NCBI RefSeq assembly: GCF_017377395.1
Contig: NZ_CP061800.1
Span: 4,299,633 to 4,363,632 of the forward strand
Length of the DNA: 64,000 nt
Reading direction: 5' to 3'
DNA from: Desulfonema magnum
GTDB lineage: Bacteria; Desulfobacterota; Desulfobacteria; Desulfobacterales; 4be13
Shown here: positions 8,112 to 17,518 of the stretch, in pieces
Position numbering within the stretch: position 1 is the stretch's first letter
Layout: each line of letters opens with the position of its first letter
The notes under the pieces: model-generated
Database searches by the model: none
Told to the model about the DNA's origin: nothing
What the model saw: only the letters and a program-made list of their open reading frames with translations
Position numbers and translations under genes: made by a program

Positions 8112-9081
8112 AACTTCTCTGTTTTATTTTTTCCATTGCCTCTTCCGCGGCTTCTTTGATTTCTTCATGATACTGACCCGCTAAAATCATTTCCAGCTTC
8201 GGAACAATCTCATAACCCCCTGTCTCTCCTAAAATGTGGATAATGTCCCCCCGAATCTGATTTCGCTGATCCTGAAACCGCCTCCATAAAGGTCCGACAA
8301 TTTTGGCAGCCAGTTTTTTATTTTGGTCGGCGATCTCTTCTGCTGCTGCCATTGCGCCCAGACGAACCGAAAACTGCTCATGCACGAGAACATCAGGAAA
8401 TGCCGGGAAAATATCCTTTTTCTCAATCATCATCTCCGCGAGCTGAAACGCGTTTCCCTCCAATATCATTGTTTCCATAGACGCGGCCCCGAGCTTCGCA
8501 GGATCACGGCTTGCCATAATTTCTGCCAGTTCTTCAACTCGAACCGAACCTGTCCATCGGAAGTTTTCGTCAAGCAGAACCGCAGGCACGGCTCGAATAT
8601 CATCTGATGCCGCCATTTCCGGGAAAAGGGCACCGTCTGTTATAGTCAGATGTACGAATTTATTTGCAAAAGCCAGCGGAATCAGTTGCCGTGCTGTTAC
8701 GGGACAAAAAGGACATTGCGGAGAAACATATAATCTGAGCAAGGCAGGTATTCTGATTTTACTGAGAGGTTCCCGGATATGCTCGGGGATGGAAATCTCT
8801 TTCTTCTGAGACATGAAAATCGCCTCCAGAAATGGTTCCAGTTCAGTACCCAGCGGAATGGCATGATACTCGATATCGTCGCTTATTCGGATTGCCGGGA
8901 GATTGTTCGAGTCATCCTGTTCTTTGATGATACGAATCTTAAAAGCAATGCGAGACAAATCCTCACAAAAATCACCAAAGCCCGAGCTTCTTTCATCTTC
9001 GGTCAAAACAACACGGACCTGAATATCCTCGGACAGCTTATCATTCCATTTCCCAATCTGTTTTTCTTCCTGCGGCGTCAT
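8110..9081 (-). CDS. Thioredoxin-fold protein with CPFC motif and HEAT-like C-terminus
   Basis: A 323-residue cytoplasmic protein without a signal peptide. Residues about 15-95 look like a first thioredoxin fold lacking CxxC. Residues about 110-195 form a second, with LYVSPQCPFCPVTA (Cys123, Cys126) and the cis-proline region IRAVPAVLL. This tandem plan resembles protein disulfide oxidoreductases and the N-terminal part of AhpF. The last roughly 110 residues contain HEAT-like helices (IRGDIIHILGETGGYEIVPK). A redox role is likely from the CPFC site; the partner is unknown. It stands alone, with a weak AGGA ribosome site and its own terminator. Confidence 0.8.
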   Translation of the reverse strand: MTPQEEKQIGKWNDKLSEDIQVRVVLTEDERSSGFGDFCEDLSRIAFKIRIIKEQDDSNNLPAIRISDDIEYHAIPLGTELEPFLEAIFMSQKKEISIPEHIREPLSKIRIPALLRLYVSPQCPFCPVTARQLIPLAFANKFVHLTITDGALFPEMAASDDIRAVPAVLLDENFRWTGSVRVEELAEIMASRDPAKLGAASMETMILEGNAFQLAEMMIEKKDIFPAFPDVLVHEQFSVRLGAMAAAEEIADQNKKLAAKIVGPLWRRFQDQRNQIRGDIIHILGETGGYEIVPKLEMILAGQYHEEIKEAAEEAMEKIKQRS

Positions 9082-9148
9082 TCTTATTTTGTCATCCTAA
9101 GTTCATAAATGATTTTGTAACGATTTGATGAATAATTTTTTTAAATTA

Positions 9149-9556
9149 TCAACGATTCCTTTTCCGTTTTTTTTTGACTACGCGTTTCACCGTGGATCTG
9201 CTGACTTTTTTACCTCGTTCAGCTTCGAGTGCAGTGATGATATTGTTCACCGAATGCGGTTCCTCTTTCGCCATTTTCTGAACAAATTCTTCCTCCTCTT
9301 TGGTCAGCGCACGGGGTCTGCCGGGACGCGGATTGTCGTACAATCCTCTGAGACCGCTCTGCTCCCAGTTGTCTATTGTGGCAGAAACTGTCTGACGGGT
9401 CATCTGACAGATATCCGCTATTTTTTTCAGCTGATAACCTTTATTACTGAGGATGATCACGTGGGATCTGTCACGTACTCTGGCGGACGGATGATTTTTG
9501 TGTGCGGATTGCAGGGTAATCAGTTCACGTTCCGTCAGTTCGCGAACATTTTTCAT
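9149..9556 (-). pseudogene. IS630-type transposase remnant (N-terminal helix-turn-helix part)
   Basis: A 135-residue frame with the tandem HTH region typical of the N-terminus of IS630 transposases: GYQLKKIADICQMTRQTVSATIDNWEQ followed by GLYDNPRPGRPRALT and a second HTH (SRSTVKRVVKKK). It has a good ribosome site (AAAGGAG) and ATG at 9556. The DDE catalytic part expected in the next roughly 200 codons is absent downstream on the minus strand, and no second frame supplies it. It is therefore a truncated copy or a solo HTH protein derived from one. No clear terminal repeats were found. Confidence 0.75.
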
Positions 9557-10203
9557 AACGCAGACTCCTTTCAGAAAATTCGGATTAATTTTTTCATGTT
9601 TGCCATAAATTATATATCATATTTTTTAATTGTCAAAAAATTATTGATCAAATTTCTGATCCTGAAGACTTTGTCGTATAATTCGGGTATAGGGACACCT
9701 GACACACCGCTGTTTTCTATCACTCGATAACCAAGTTTTTTTATCATTCCTGCGAAAGCAGGAATCCACTGCTCCCGGAAGCGTGGTTCCGTTGCCCGAA
9801 CCCTGATTAAAGGATTGCGGGATTTTCAGGATTTCTGTCAGACGTCCGAAATCTGAAGTATTTCTGAGATCATTCCGAACAGCAGTGTAGAAATCCTGAA
9901 CATCCTTTCATCCGGTGAATCAGGGTTCGGACATTTTTTTCTTTGCATTTCCTTTCAAAATATGACAGTTTTATGTCTGTATTGGGTAGTATATGACCAA
10001 ATAAGTTCTGGGGTGCGGCAAAAAGTACAAGGAAAGCGTATAAGAAAGGGAAAATGGGCCTTCCCCTTCCCCTTCTTATCCTCTTTCCCTGTTACTTTTG
10101 GAAACAGATCAGCAAAATCCGTCAGAATCAGAAAAAAATCCGTGGAAATCCGAAAAATCTGTGAAAATCCGTGGTTCAGAGCCTACATAGGAGACTAAAA
10201 AAC
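9557..10203. other. Intergenic region with two palindromic repeat families
   Basis: At 9744-9767 is a copy of the CATTCCTGCGAAAGCAGGAAT element. At about 9794-9931 a long imperfect inverted repeat pairs CCGAACCCTGATTAAAGGAT with a downstream partner ending AATCAGGGTTCGG. Then come AATCCGTGGAAATCCG-type short repeats up to 10180. The promoter for the CHAT unit should lie here but is not recognisable by eye. Confidence 0.65.
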
Positions 10204-13200
10204 ATGAAAAAACGAATTCTTACGATCATATTTGGCGTATTTATGGCATTGGTCTGGGCAGCGGGTGCGGTGGCAGAGCTTTCCGGAGAGGAATTTATCA
10301 GGCAATTTTTAGAGGCGGTAAAAAAGGAAGATAAGGCCGGGATGGAGAGGCTTTTTCAGGAGAACCCGGAAACAGCCAAACAGATAGTACAGGAAATGCG
10401 GAAAGAAGATGACCCGAATATAACTGAAATGGATCGTCTGAATGAAGAAGCCGAAAAATATTGGCTTGCATCAAGGTATCCCGAAGCCATTGCTAAATTG
10501 GAAGAAGGTCTGAAGCTTGCCAAAAAATCGAATGACAAAAAGTATATTGGCAGATTCCTTGGAAATATTGGCATAATGTATCAAAATCTTGGACAGTATG
10601 AGAAGGCATTGAGCCACTACGAGCAGGCTCTGGCGATTCATAAGGAAATCGGCGACAGAAGGGGCGAGGGTTCTGACCTCACCAACATCGGCGTGGTGTA
10701 CAGAAATCTTGGACAGTATGAGAAGGCACTGAGCCACTACGAGCAGGCTCTGGCGATAGACCGGGAAATCGGCGACAGAAGGGGCGAGGGTTCTGACCTC
10801 ACCAACATGGGCGTGGTGTATCAAAATCTTGGCCAGTATGAGAAGGCACTGAGCCACTACGAGCAGGCTCTGGCGATAGACCGGGAAATCGGCGACAGAA
10901 GGGGCGAGGGAAATGACTTGGGCAATATCGGAAATATATATCAGCAAACAGGTCAATACGAAAAATCTCTGGAGTATTATGAACAAACACTGGTCGTTAT
11001 GAGAGAAATTGGAAACAGAAGGGGTGAGGGCGGTGTCCTGACCAACATCGGCGTGGTGTATGACGATCTTGGCCAGTATGAGAAGGCACTGAGCCACTAC
11101 GAGCAGGCTCTGGCGATAGACCGGGAAATCGGCGACAGAAGGGGCGAGGGTTCTGACCTCACCAACATCGGCGTGGTGTTTCAAAATCTTGGCCAGTATG
11201 AGAAGGCATTGAGCCACTACGAGCAGGCTCTGGCGATAGACCGGGAAATCGGCGACAGAAGGGGCGAGGGTTCTGACCTCACCAACATCGGCGTGGTGTT
11301 TCAAAATCTTGGCCAGTATGAGAAGGCACTGAGCCACTACGAGCAGGCTCTGGCGATTCATAAGGAAATCGGCGACAGAAGGGGCGAGGGTTCTGACCTC
11401 ACCAACATCGGCGTGGTGTACAGAAATCTTGGACAGTATGAGAAGGCACTGAGCCACTACGAGCAGGCTCTGGCGATTAAGAAGGAAATCGGCGACAGAA
11501 GGGGCGAGGGTTCTGACCTCACCAACATGGGCGTGGTGTATCAAAATCTTGGCCAGTATGAGAAGGCACTGAGCCACTACGAGCAGGCTCTGGCGATAGA
11601 CCGGGAAATCGGCGACAGAAGGGGCGAGGGTTCAGACCTCACCAACATCGGCGTGGTGTTTCAAAATCTTGGCCAGTATGAGAAGGCACTGAGCCACTAC
11701 GGGCAGGCTCTGGCGATTAGGAAGGAAATCGGCGACAGAAGGGGCGAGGGTTCAGACCTCACCAACATCGGCGTGGTGTTTCAAAATCTTGGCCAGTATG
11801 AGAAGGCACTGAGCCACTACGAGCAGGCTCTGGCGATTAAGAAGGAAATCGGCGACAGAAGGGGAGAGGCTAATGGTTTGGGCAACTTGGGAAGTGTGTA
11901 TGGCAATCTTGGACAGTATGACAAGGCTCTCCTGTCCTTTGGTGAAAGTCAGAAAATCTTCTCCGAAATCAAGGCAAAAGATGTGCGTTGGAAGTCGCTT
12001 TGTGGACTTGCTCGGGTCGAAGGTAAACTGGGAAAACACAAAAAAGCTGTTGACCATTATTCTCAGAGTCTCGATATTATTGAAGAACTCCGATCCGGGA
12101 TCACGAAAAAAGAATCCAAAACCTCCTTCATGCGAGGCAAACTCTATGTGTATGATGAATTCATCGAACTCCTGCAAACCCTGCACAAAGAACATCCGGG
12201 CAAAAAATACGACAAAAAATCCCTTGAAATCTTCGAGCGCAAGCAGGGCCGCATTTTTCTTGAGGAAATGGGAGAAAGTGGTTCGAAAAACTTTGCGGAT
12301 TTTCCCGATGAAATCAGGCAGAAAGAGATCAGCACAGGAAATGCGCTCGCAAAAATCCGCTCCCAGATCACAGCAGAGCAATCCAAGCCTGCCAAAGACA
12401 GGGACAACAAACAGATCCGCACACTGGAAGCCAGAGAAAAGGAGATCAAGGCACAAGCAGAGGCATTGCAAAAAGAGATCAGAACCGAACATCCCGAATA
12501 TTATGCCCTGAAATATCCGAAACCAGTCAGCCTTCCCGAACTTCGTCAGAAAGTTCTCAGACCGGGCCAAGTCATGCTGGTCTTCGGTGTCATGGAGAAA
12601 AGCGCCTGCCTGTGGGTCATCAGCAGGGAGGCGTTCAAATTCCTGACCATTGACATCAGCGAGGCGGCGCTCACAGAAAAAGTAAATGCCTTCAGACACG
12701 GCACGGACATGATACTGAAAGCATACAGAGAAAAAGCCCCGGGACTCAGGCTTGAACAAATTTACAGAAAATCAAAAAAACTCATGCAGCAGGCCGGATT
12801 CACCCTATACAATCTGCTCATGCCGGAAAACGTCAGAACGCTCATCTCCCGGACAGAGACCCTGTATGTCATCCCCACTTCGAGCCTGTACGGCCTGCCT
12901 TTTGAGGCATTGGTGACAAAAGAATCTGAGATCCGTTATCTCGCGGAAGATCATGCCGTGGCATATCTCTCCTCGGCCTCCCTTCTCAAAGTGCTGCGAG
13001 AGTCACAGGCAAGGAAAAAGAAACCCCCCCGGCATCCGTTTCTCGCATTTGCACATCCCGTGTATAAATCCGGCAAATCCGGCACATTGCGGAGCGGAAT
13101 CTCTGAAATCAGCAAACTGCGTGCCAGTGCGTATCAGGATTTCATGGGCAGTCTCTCCGAACTCCCGGAAACCGAAGCCGAAGCAAGGGACATCATGAAA

Positions 13201-13782
13201 ATCCTGGGCCCGCCTGCGGAATCCGACCCGCTGCAACTCAGGGAAAAAGCCTCCCGGAGCAATGTGTTCCGGTTCAGCAGGGAAAACCGCTTAGATGATT
13301 ACCGCTATGTGCTGTTTGCCTGCCACGGACTCATCCCGGATCACAACATCACGAACCGGATATTGCAGCCTGCCCTGGCCCTGTCCCATCCTGACCCTGA
13401 AAACCAGGAAGCCGGATTTCTCACAATGGCGGACGCATTTGGCCTTAAACTGAACGCCGATCTTGTGGCACTCTCCGCATGCAACACCGGCAGACAGGAC
13501 ACAGCCGGCAATGTACGGAAAGGCGAAGGCGCAAGAGGGCTGACCCGTGCGTTCATGTATGCGGGAACCCCCGCAGTCTCAGTGACCCTGTGGTCTGTGG
13601 AATCCGAATCCGCAAAAGTGCTGAACACGGGCCTGTTCAGAAACCTCAGCGCCGGGAAAAACCGTGCCAAGGCACTCAGGGAGATCAAACAGCGCATGAT
13701 CAGCGGCAAACAAGGCGCACTTTATCAGCATCCTTTTTTCTGGGCGCCCACGGTGATCTTCGGGTTGGCAGAGGAGGAGTAA
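10204..13782 (+). CDS. Exported TPR-CHAT (caspase-like) protein
   Basis: A 1192-residue protein. Start ATG 10204 is preceded by TAGGAG; it opens with a signal peptide (MKKRILTIIFGVFMALVWAA, then GAVAE). From about residue 115 come twelve TPR units of 40 residues, mostly near-identical (NLGQYEKALSHYEQALAI). A helical linker with many K/E follows (about 620-790), then a C-terminal CHAT domain (about 840-1190) with the likely catalytic pair His1041 in FACHG and Cys1093 in LSACNTG. CHAT proteins are caspase-fold peptidases; the substrate is unknown. It is followed 12 bp downstream by a CHASE2 gene and then a secreted protein, suggesting one envelope unit. The repeats make the gene prone to gain or loss of units. 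Confidence 0.93.
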   Translation: MKKRILTIIFGVFMALVWAAGAVAELSGEEFIRQFLEAVKKEDKAGMERLFQENPETAKQIVQEMRKEDDPNITEMDRLNEEAEKYWLASRYPEAIAKLEEGLKLAKKSNDKKYIGRFLGNIGIMYQNLGQYEKALSHYEQALAIHKEIGDRRGEGSDLTNIGVVYRNLGQYEKALSHYEQALAIDREIGDRRGEGSDLTNMGVVYQNLGQYEKALSHYEQALAIDREIGDRRGEGNDLGNIGNIYQQTGQYEKSLEYYEQTLVVMREIGNRRGEGGVLTNIGVVYDDLGQYEKALSHYEQALAIDREIGDRRGEGSDLTNIGVVFQNLGQYEKALSHYEQALAIDREIGDRRGEGSDLTNIGVVFQNLGQYEKALSHYEQALAIHKEIGDRRGEGSDLTNIGVVYRNLGQYEKALSHYEQALAIKKEIGDRRGEGSDLTNMGVVYQNLGQYEKALSHYEQALAIDREIGDRRGEGSDLTNIGVVFQNLGQYEKALSHYGQALAIRKEIGDRRGEGSDLTNIGVVFQNLGQYEKALSHYEQALAIKKEIGDRRGEANGLGNLGSVYGNLGQYDKALLSFGESQKIFSEIKAKDVRWKSLCGLARVEGKLGKHKKAVDHYSQSLDIIEELRSGITKKESKTSFMRGKLYVYDEFIELLQTLHKEHPGKKYDKKSLEIFERKQGRIFLEEMGESGSKNFADFPDEIRQKEISTGNALAKIRSQITAEQSKPAKDRDNKQIRTLEAREKEIKAQAEALQKEIRTEHPEYYALKYPKPVSLPELRQKVLRPGQVMLVFGVMEKSACLWVISREAFKFLTIDISEAALTEKVNAFRHGTDMILKAYREKAPGLRLEQIYRKSKKLMQQAGFTLYNLLMPENVRTLISRTETLYVIPTSSLYGLPFEALVTKESEIRYLAEDHAVAYLSSASLLKVLRESQARKKKPPRHPFLAFAHPVYKSGKSGTLRSGISEISKLRASAYQDFMGSLSELPETEAEARDIMKILGPPAESDPLQLREKASRSNVFRFSRENRLDDYRYVLFACHGLIPDHNITNRILQPALALSHPDPENQEAGFLTMADAFGLKLNADLVALSACNTGRQDTAGNVRKGEGARGLTRAFMYAGTPAVSVTLWSVESESAKVLNTGLFRNLSAGKNRAKALREIKQRMISGKQGALYQHPFFWAPTVIFGLAEEE
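10561..11880 (+). repeat. Eleven 120-bp coding tandem repeats of the TPR region
   Basis: Units begin every 120 bp from 10561 to 11761. Nine are almost identical at DNA level, including third codon positions; the unit at 10921-11040 has diverged (QQTGQYEKSLEYYEQTLVV). A further diverged unit follows at 11881. Identity at silent sites implies recent duplication or gene conversion. Confidence 0.95.
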
Positions 13783-13794
13783 TAAATCTGCCTT

Positions 13795-15168
13795 ATGAAG
13801 AAAATACTGCAAATAAACTGGACAGACCGAAAGAGACGCTTTATCCTGAATATCTTCTGGGGCATTGTGGTGTCTGTGCTGATCAATTTTGTTGCCCCTC
13901 ACACAGATATGGGCCACACTGTCCTGAACGAGCTTTATGATTACCTGGTGATCAAAGATTTCAGACAGGCAGCGGAAAAAGGAGATTTTCCCATTTCCGA
14001 CCGGATTCGCATGGTGACTTTTGACCGGGACACTTACAGGGCCAGCCACACCCGGGGGCTTTGGACTCCCCGGGATCTGGCAGGCGAGAGCATTCTCAAG
14101 AGCCTGGAACTGGGGGCAAGGGGGGTTGTGGCAGATATTGCCCTGAACATCCCCGCGCCCGTGTTCCGCAAATCCGATAAAAAAGATGAAAACGAGGAAT
14201 TTCTCGAACTGCTGAAGGATGCGGCAGAATATGCCAGGTATGAGAGCAATGGTGCGGTGATCATTCTTGCCCGCGGGGACAGAGACACCCGAATGAACGA
14301 TGAGGAGAAAAAATACTGCGATGATTTCGACAAGCTGATTGACACTTATAAGGATGTCATCAAAACAGGCAGCCCCGGGGCTTTCGAGCACGTGTCCGAT
14401 TACCAGACCCGTCTTTTTCGCTTTTATGAACGGACAAAGCAGAATGAGATTTTCTTTTCCATTCAGATACTGGCGGTCACTTATCTCCTGACCAGTCGTG
14501 ACGAGGGAAACCAGCTGATCAAAGACAAAAAAAAGGAAATCCTCAAAGGGAATGAAAATATCACCATGAACATCCCGGGCCGAAAGACCATACAAATCCT
14601 TGATCAGACAGACCTCAGCCGTGAATATCTCTCTGCCCGGTATATCTTTCGTGTTGCCCCGAGAGCGGTGCTTTCAGATCATGGAATAGAAGATGATCCG
14701 TTTATCAAATATCCGCAACTCAAGCTGTCTCCTGAAGCATTGCTTGATGAGGAAGGAAAGCCTTACAGGGACAAGGTCGTTCTGATCGGATCTGAGAATC
14801 CTGAAATCGGAGACATTCACCTCACGCCTCCGGGCAGGATGAACGGCATTTTCCTGGTTGCCAATGGAATCAACCTGTTTCTGGAAGGCTTGCAAATCCA
14901 TGAGTTGTCAGTCGGGATCAAAATTCTTGTGGAGGTGGTCTGCATCCTTGTTTCAGCAGTGTTTTTTGTCTGGTGTCATCCGACAGTGGCGTTTTTTATT
15001 CTGGCCGGGATATTCTGGCTCATAAACTCGTCCTACAGCCTGGTGCTTTTCAGCAGGTACGGGCTGTTTGTGGATGTGTGGTTTCCCATTATCGGAATCG
15101 GTGTCAGCAGGATCATCGCAGACACCGACAACTTAGTTTTAAAATGGGTTTTTAAAAGCCCGGCCTGA
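13795..15168 (+). CDS. CHASE2-domain membrane protein
   Basis: A 457-residue protein. One membrane helix near the N-terminus (FILNIFWGIVVSVLINFVA, about residues 16-34) leads into an extracytoplasmic CHASE2 sensor domain (about 40-370), with the usual end VVLIGSENPEIGDIHLTPPGRMNGIFLVANGIN. Two to three helices close the protein (about 375-450). CHASE2 is normally fused to kinase, cyclase or CHAT outputs; here no output domain follows, so signalling must pass through a partner, plausibly the adjacent CHAT protein. The ATG lies 12 bp after the CHAT stop; the nearest GAGGAG is about 17 bp upstream, so coupling to the upstream gene is likely. Confidence 0.88.
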   Translation: MKKILQINWTDRKRRFILNIFWGIVVSVLINFVAPHTDMGHTVLNELYDYLVIKDFRQAAEKGDFPISDRIRMVTFDRDTYRASHTRGLWTPRDLAGESILKSLELGARGVVADIALNIPAPVFRKSDKKDENEEFLELLKDAAEYARYESNGAVIILARGDRDTRMNDEEKKYCDDFDKLIDTYKDVIKTGSPGAFEHVSDYQTRLFRFYERTKQNEIFFSIQILAVTYLLTSRDEGNQLIKDKKKEILKGNENITMNIPGRKTIQILDQTDLSREYLSARYIFRVAPRAVLSDHGIEDDPFIKYPQLKLSPEALLDEEGKPYRDKVVLIGSENPEIGDIHLTPPGRMNGIFLVANGINLFLEGLQIHELSVGIKILVEVVCILVSAVFFVWCHPTVAFFILAGIFWLINSSYSLVLFSRYGLFVDVWFPIIGIGVSRIIADTDNLVLKWVFKSPA

Positions 15169-15184
15169 TTCCTCATTTCCTCGC

Positions 15185-15314
15185 TTCCTCGTTTCCTCGT
15201 TCCCACGCTTTGCGTGGGAATGCCTTCCGGACGCTTCGCGTCCCGTGCGGCAGGCGGATTCGTGACGCGAAGCGTCTCTCCTGCATTCCCACGCGAAGCG
15301 TGGGAACGAGATTG
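15185..15314. repeat. Palindromic repeat: GTTCCCACGC...GCGTGGGAAC family
   Basis: A compound palindrome with TTCCCACGCTTTGCGTGGGAA, GGACGCTTCGCGTCC and GACGCGAAGCGTC elements, bounded by CGTTCCCACGC and its complement. A second full copy lies at 42218-42422, and part-related hairpins at 36306. It separates the CHASE2 gene from the next gene and could form strong RNA hairpins. Confidence 0.9.
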
Positions 15315-15373
15315 ACGAGATTGGTGAGGGGTTTTTCCATCTACTGATAATGAAAAGAAAAGGAGGTTTTGTT

Positions 15374-16306
15374 ATGATTCGTAAGGCATTGTTCATGGTA
15401 TTTCTCGGAATACAGATTTGTTTTTTCATGGGGTTTGCGGCCCTGTCCTCTGCATCTGACGGGCATCTCGGAATGCTGAAGGTTCCCTCCGGGGTAAAAC
15501 CCGTGAAATGCTACAAGCTCTTACGGGAAGGCAACCCGGTGAAGCCAAAGCATAATATGCCCGTGTTCGTGGGCGACGTGGTTGAGCCGCTTCCAAAGCA
15601 GCATGTCCGGCTGATTTACAGGCATCCGGGTTATGAAGAGGATATCTGCCAACGGAAAATAGTGGGAGTGCCGCAGAAATTTATCGAATCTGAAAATGGG
15701 AGGATAAGACCACGCGGGATAATTACCCCCAGAGGCGGTGATTCTGACGCTCCGTGCTTTCCGTCCCGTCCCCTGAACCTCTCGCCCTGGCCTGTGAACA
15801 CCGCGACGGTTCTTGCCGGAGAACCCATTGTTTTCAGGTGGTACGACGCAAAAATTGATTTGTGTGATGAGGTCATGCTGGTGATTGTTCCCTCCGGCAA
15901 AAAGGCACCCCGTATTGAAGAGAAAATGCAAGCCGGAGAGCTGAAAACAGTGAATGCGGATCTCAACCCCGGGCAATCTTATGACTGGTTTGTGGAAAAG
16001 ATAACATCTGCGGAGAAAGAAGAAAATGAACCTCGGGTGTCTGAAATCGGTCATTTCAAAGTATTGAGCGCAGAGGCATCTGAAAGCATCCGTAAGCAGT
16101 TGGACAAAGTCGGAAAACAGCATGAGGGACACTCTCCCCTGCTTTATCAGGCATTGTATCTGCAATTTATCAGCAATCCCGCAAAAGGAACAGACCTTTA
16201 TGCGGACAGTCTGAGGCTTCTCAAAAAATATTTGGAAGAAAACCCCAGTCCGTATAACATAGTTGAAAATCTGCAAAAACATTGCTGGCCCCCGGAACAG
16301 GAATGA
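15374..16306 (+). CDS. Secreted protein of unknown family, CHAT/CHASE2 neighbour
   Basis: A 310-residue protein. Start ATG 15374 has a perfect AGGAGG 7 bases upstream. It begins with a signal peptide (MIRKALFMVFLGIQICFFMG, ending near LSSASDG). Residues about 20-90 hold an SH3- or FecR-like stretch (VFVGDVVEPLPKQHVRLIYR). Residues about 135-240 look like a beta-sandwich (LAGEPIVFRWYDAKIDLCDEV; NPGQSYDWFVEKI), and the last 70 residues are helical. I do not recognise the family. Similar-sized secreted proteins accompany CHAT and CHASE2 genes in some other filamentous bacteria, so a role with them in the envelope is plausible but inferred from position only. Confidence 0.7.
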   Translation: MIRKALFMVFLGIQICFFMGFAALSSASDGHLGMLKVPSGVKPVKCYKLLREGNPVKPKHNMPVFVGDVVEPLPKQHVRLIYRHPGYEEDICQRKIVGVPQKFIESENGRIRPRGIITPRGGDSDAPCFPSRPLNLSPWPVNTATVLAGEPIVFRWYDAKIDLCDEVMLVIVPSGKKAPRIEEKMQAGELKTVNADLNPGQSYDWFVEKITSAEKEENEPRVSEIGHFKVLSAEASESIRKQLDKVGKQHEGHSPLLYQALYLQFISNPAKGTDLYADSLRLLKKYLEENPSPYNIVENLQKHCWPPEQE

Positions 16307-16461
16307 GAGAATGTCTGAACCCTGATTAAATGTCTGAACCCTGATTCAGCTAATTACACGAATTACACTGATTAAAAAGTGAATATAATCCGTGCAATCC
16401 GTGTAATCCGTATAAATCTGTGGTTCAGCCCCTTCTTTTCTGTATTACGTTGTCTGTCTGC
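16307..16461. other. Short degenerate repeats
   Basis: Two tandem copies of TGTCTGAACCCTGATT at 16312-16345 are followed by AATCCGTGYAATCCGTGTAA-type repeats. The same words occur upstream of the CHAT gene (about 9794-9931 and 10110-10180), so this repeat type brackets the CHAT unit. Confidence 0.6.
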
Positions 16462-16680
16462 TTATGACGCATAAATCGAACATTTCCGAACTGCCATTGC
16501 CGCTTCCTGAAACACCTCGGCAAAGGTGGGATGGCCGTGAATGGTGCAGGAGATATCTTCGGAACTCGCAACGAACTCCGCCGCAAGCACACATTCAGTG
16601 ATCATGTCCGCGGCGCGCGGGCCGATAATATACACGCCGAGGATGCGGTCTGTTTTGGCATCGAAGAATTCCCATTTAAA
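16462..16680 (-). pseudogene. lpd: Dihydrolipoyl dehydrogenase C-terminal fragment
   Basis: The minus strand encodes about 72 residues matching the end of the dimerisation domain of dihydrolipoamide dehydrogenase: DRILGVYIIGPRAADMITE, LAAEFVASSEDISCTIHGHP and FAEVFQEAAM, then a stop at 16462-16464. The HxHPT catalytic motif reads HGHPT. There is no start and nothing of the FAD/NAD domains upstream; the match stops where the purQ stop begins. This is a 5'-deleted remnant joined to the end of purQ. Confidence 0.85.
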
Positions 16681-16682
16681 AA

Positions 16683-17492
16683 TTAAAAGAATTTTACAGC
16701 ATTCTGAAACAAACGTATCCCCACAGTCACACCTGAATCCCCGGACCCGCCCTGACGTTTCATTTCTTCTTTGATGCGTGTCCAGTCCGGGTGGCTGGTC
16801 CAGTGGCTGAAGGCTTCAGGATGAGGCATAAGACCGAAAATTCTGCCTGTAGTGTCACATATTCCGGCAATATCAGATATGGACCCGTTGGGATTAAAAG
16901 GACGCCTGCAATCTGCAAGTTCCCCGTCCCGCGTGGCATATTGAAGCACAACCTGCTTATTGTCAAAAAGCCGCTTAATTGTAGATTCATCAGAATAAAA
17001 TTTTCCCTCACCATGCCTTATCGGAAGCTCCATCTGATCCAGTCCGCGGGTGAAGACACAAGGAGAAGCCGCGTTGACCTTCAGATTTACCCAGTCGTCC
17101 CTGAAATTTCCACAGTCATTATATGTCAGCGCCACAGACCGGGTCTTGTAGTCTCCGTCAAAGCCAGGCAAAAGCCCCAGATTTACAAGGGTCTGGAATC
17201 CGTTGCAGATTCCAAGCACAAGATTTCCCTTTTCAATGAATTCAAGAATGTTATCCCCGATATTTGTTTTCAGACGGACCGCCTGAATCACACCGCCCCC
17301 ATGATCATCTCCCCAACTGAATCCCCCCCCGAACACCATCATCTGAAAATCTTTAAGTTTTACAGATCCGTCAATAAGGGAATTGATATGAACCCGGGTG
17401 GCTGATGCCCCTGCGAGTTCAAGTGCATAAGCAGTCTCATGATCGCAGTTCAAGCCATACCCGGTTAAAACAAGTGCATGTACATCGCTCAT
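16683..17492 (-). CDS. purQ: FGAM synthase glutaminase subunit PurQ
   Basis: A 269-residue class I glutamine amidotransferase that supplies ammonia for step four of purine synthesis. The nucleophile motif is LVLGICNGFQTL (Cys96); the oxyanion region GGGFSWGDDHGGG and the late MPHPEAF (catalytic His/Glu) are present. It is longer than Bacillus PurQ (about 227) and resembles the longer deltaproteobacterial form. It lies on the same strand as the large subunit (18261-21299) but is separated from it by an unrelated gene. Its 3' end abuts the lpd fragment, so the locus has been rearranged downstream. Confidence 0.95.
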   Translation of the reverse strand: MSDVHALVLTGYGLNCDHETAYALELAGASATRVHINSLIDGSVKLKDFQMMVFGGGFSWGDDHGGGVIQAVRLKTNIGDNILEFIEKGNLVLGICNGFQTLVNLGLLPGFDGDYKTRSVALTYNDCGNFRDDWVNLKVNAASPCVFTRGLDQMELPIRHGEGKFYSDESTIKRLFDNKQVVLQYATRDGELADCRRPFNPNGSISDIAGICDTTGRIFGLMPHPEAFSHWTSHPDWTRIKEEMKRQGGSGDSGVTVGIRLFQNAVKFF

Positions 17493-17518
17493 ATTATTTT
17501 CTCCACATGTATATCTTC

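Noticed and set aside
10471-11577. 368-residue minus-strand frame opposite the TPR gene
   Set aside because: Shadow of the 120-bp repeats; the plus strand has signal peptide, TPR and CHAT domains.
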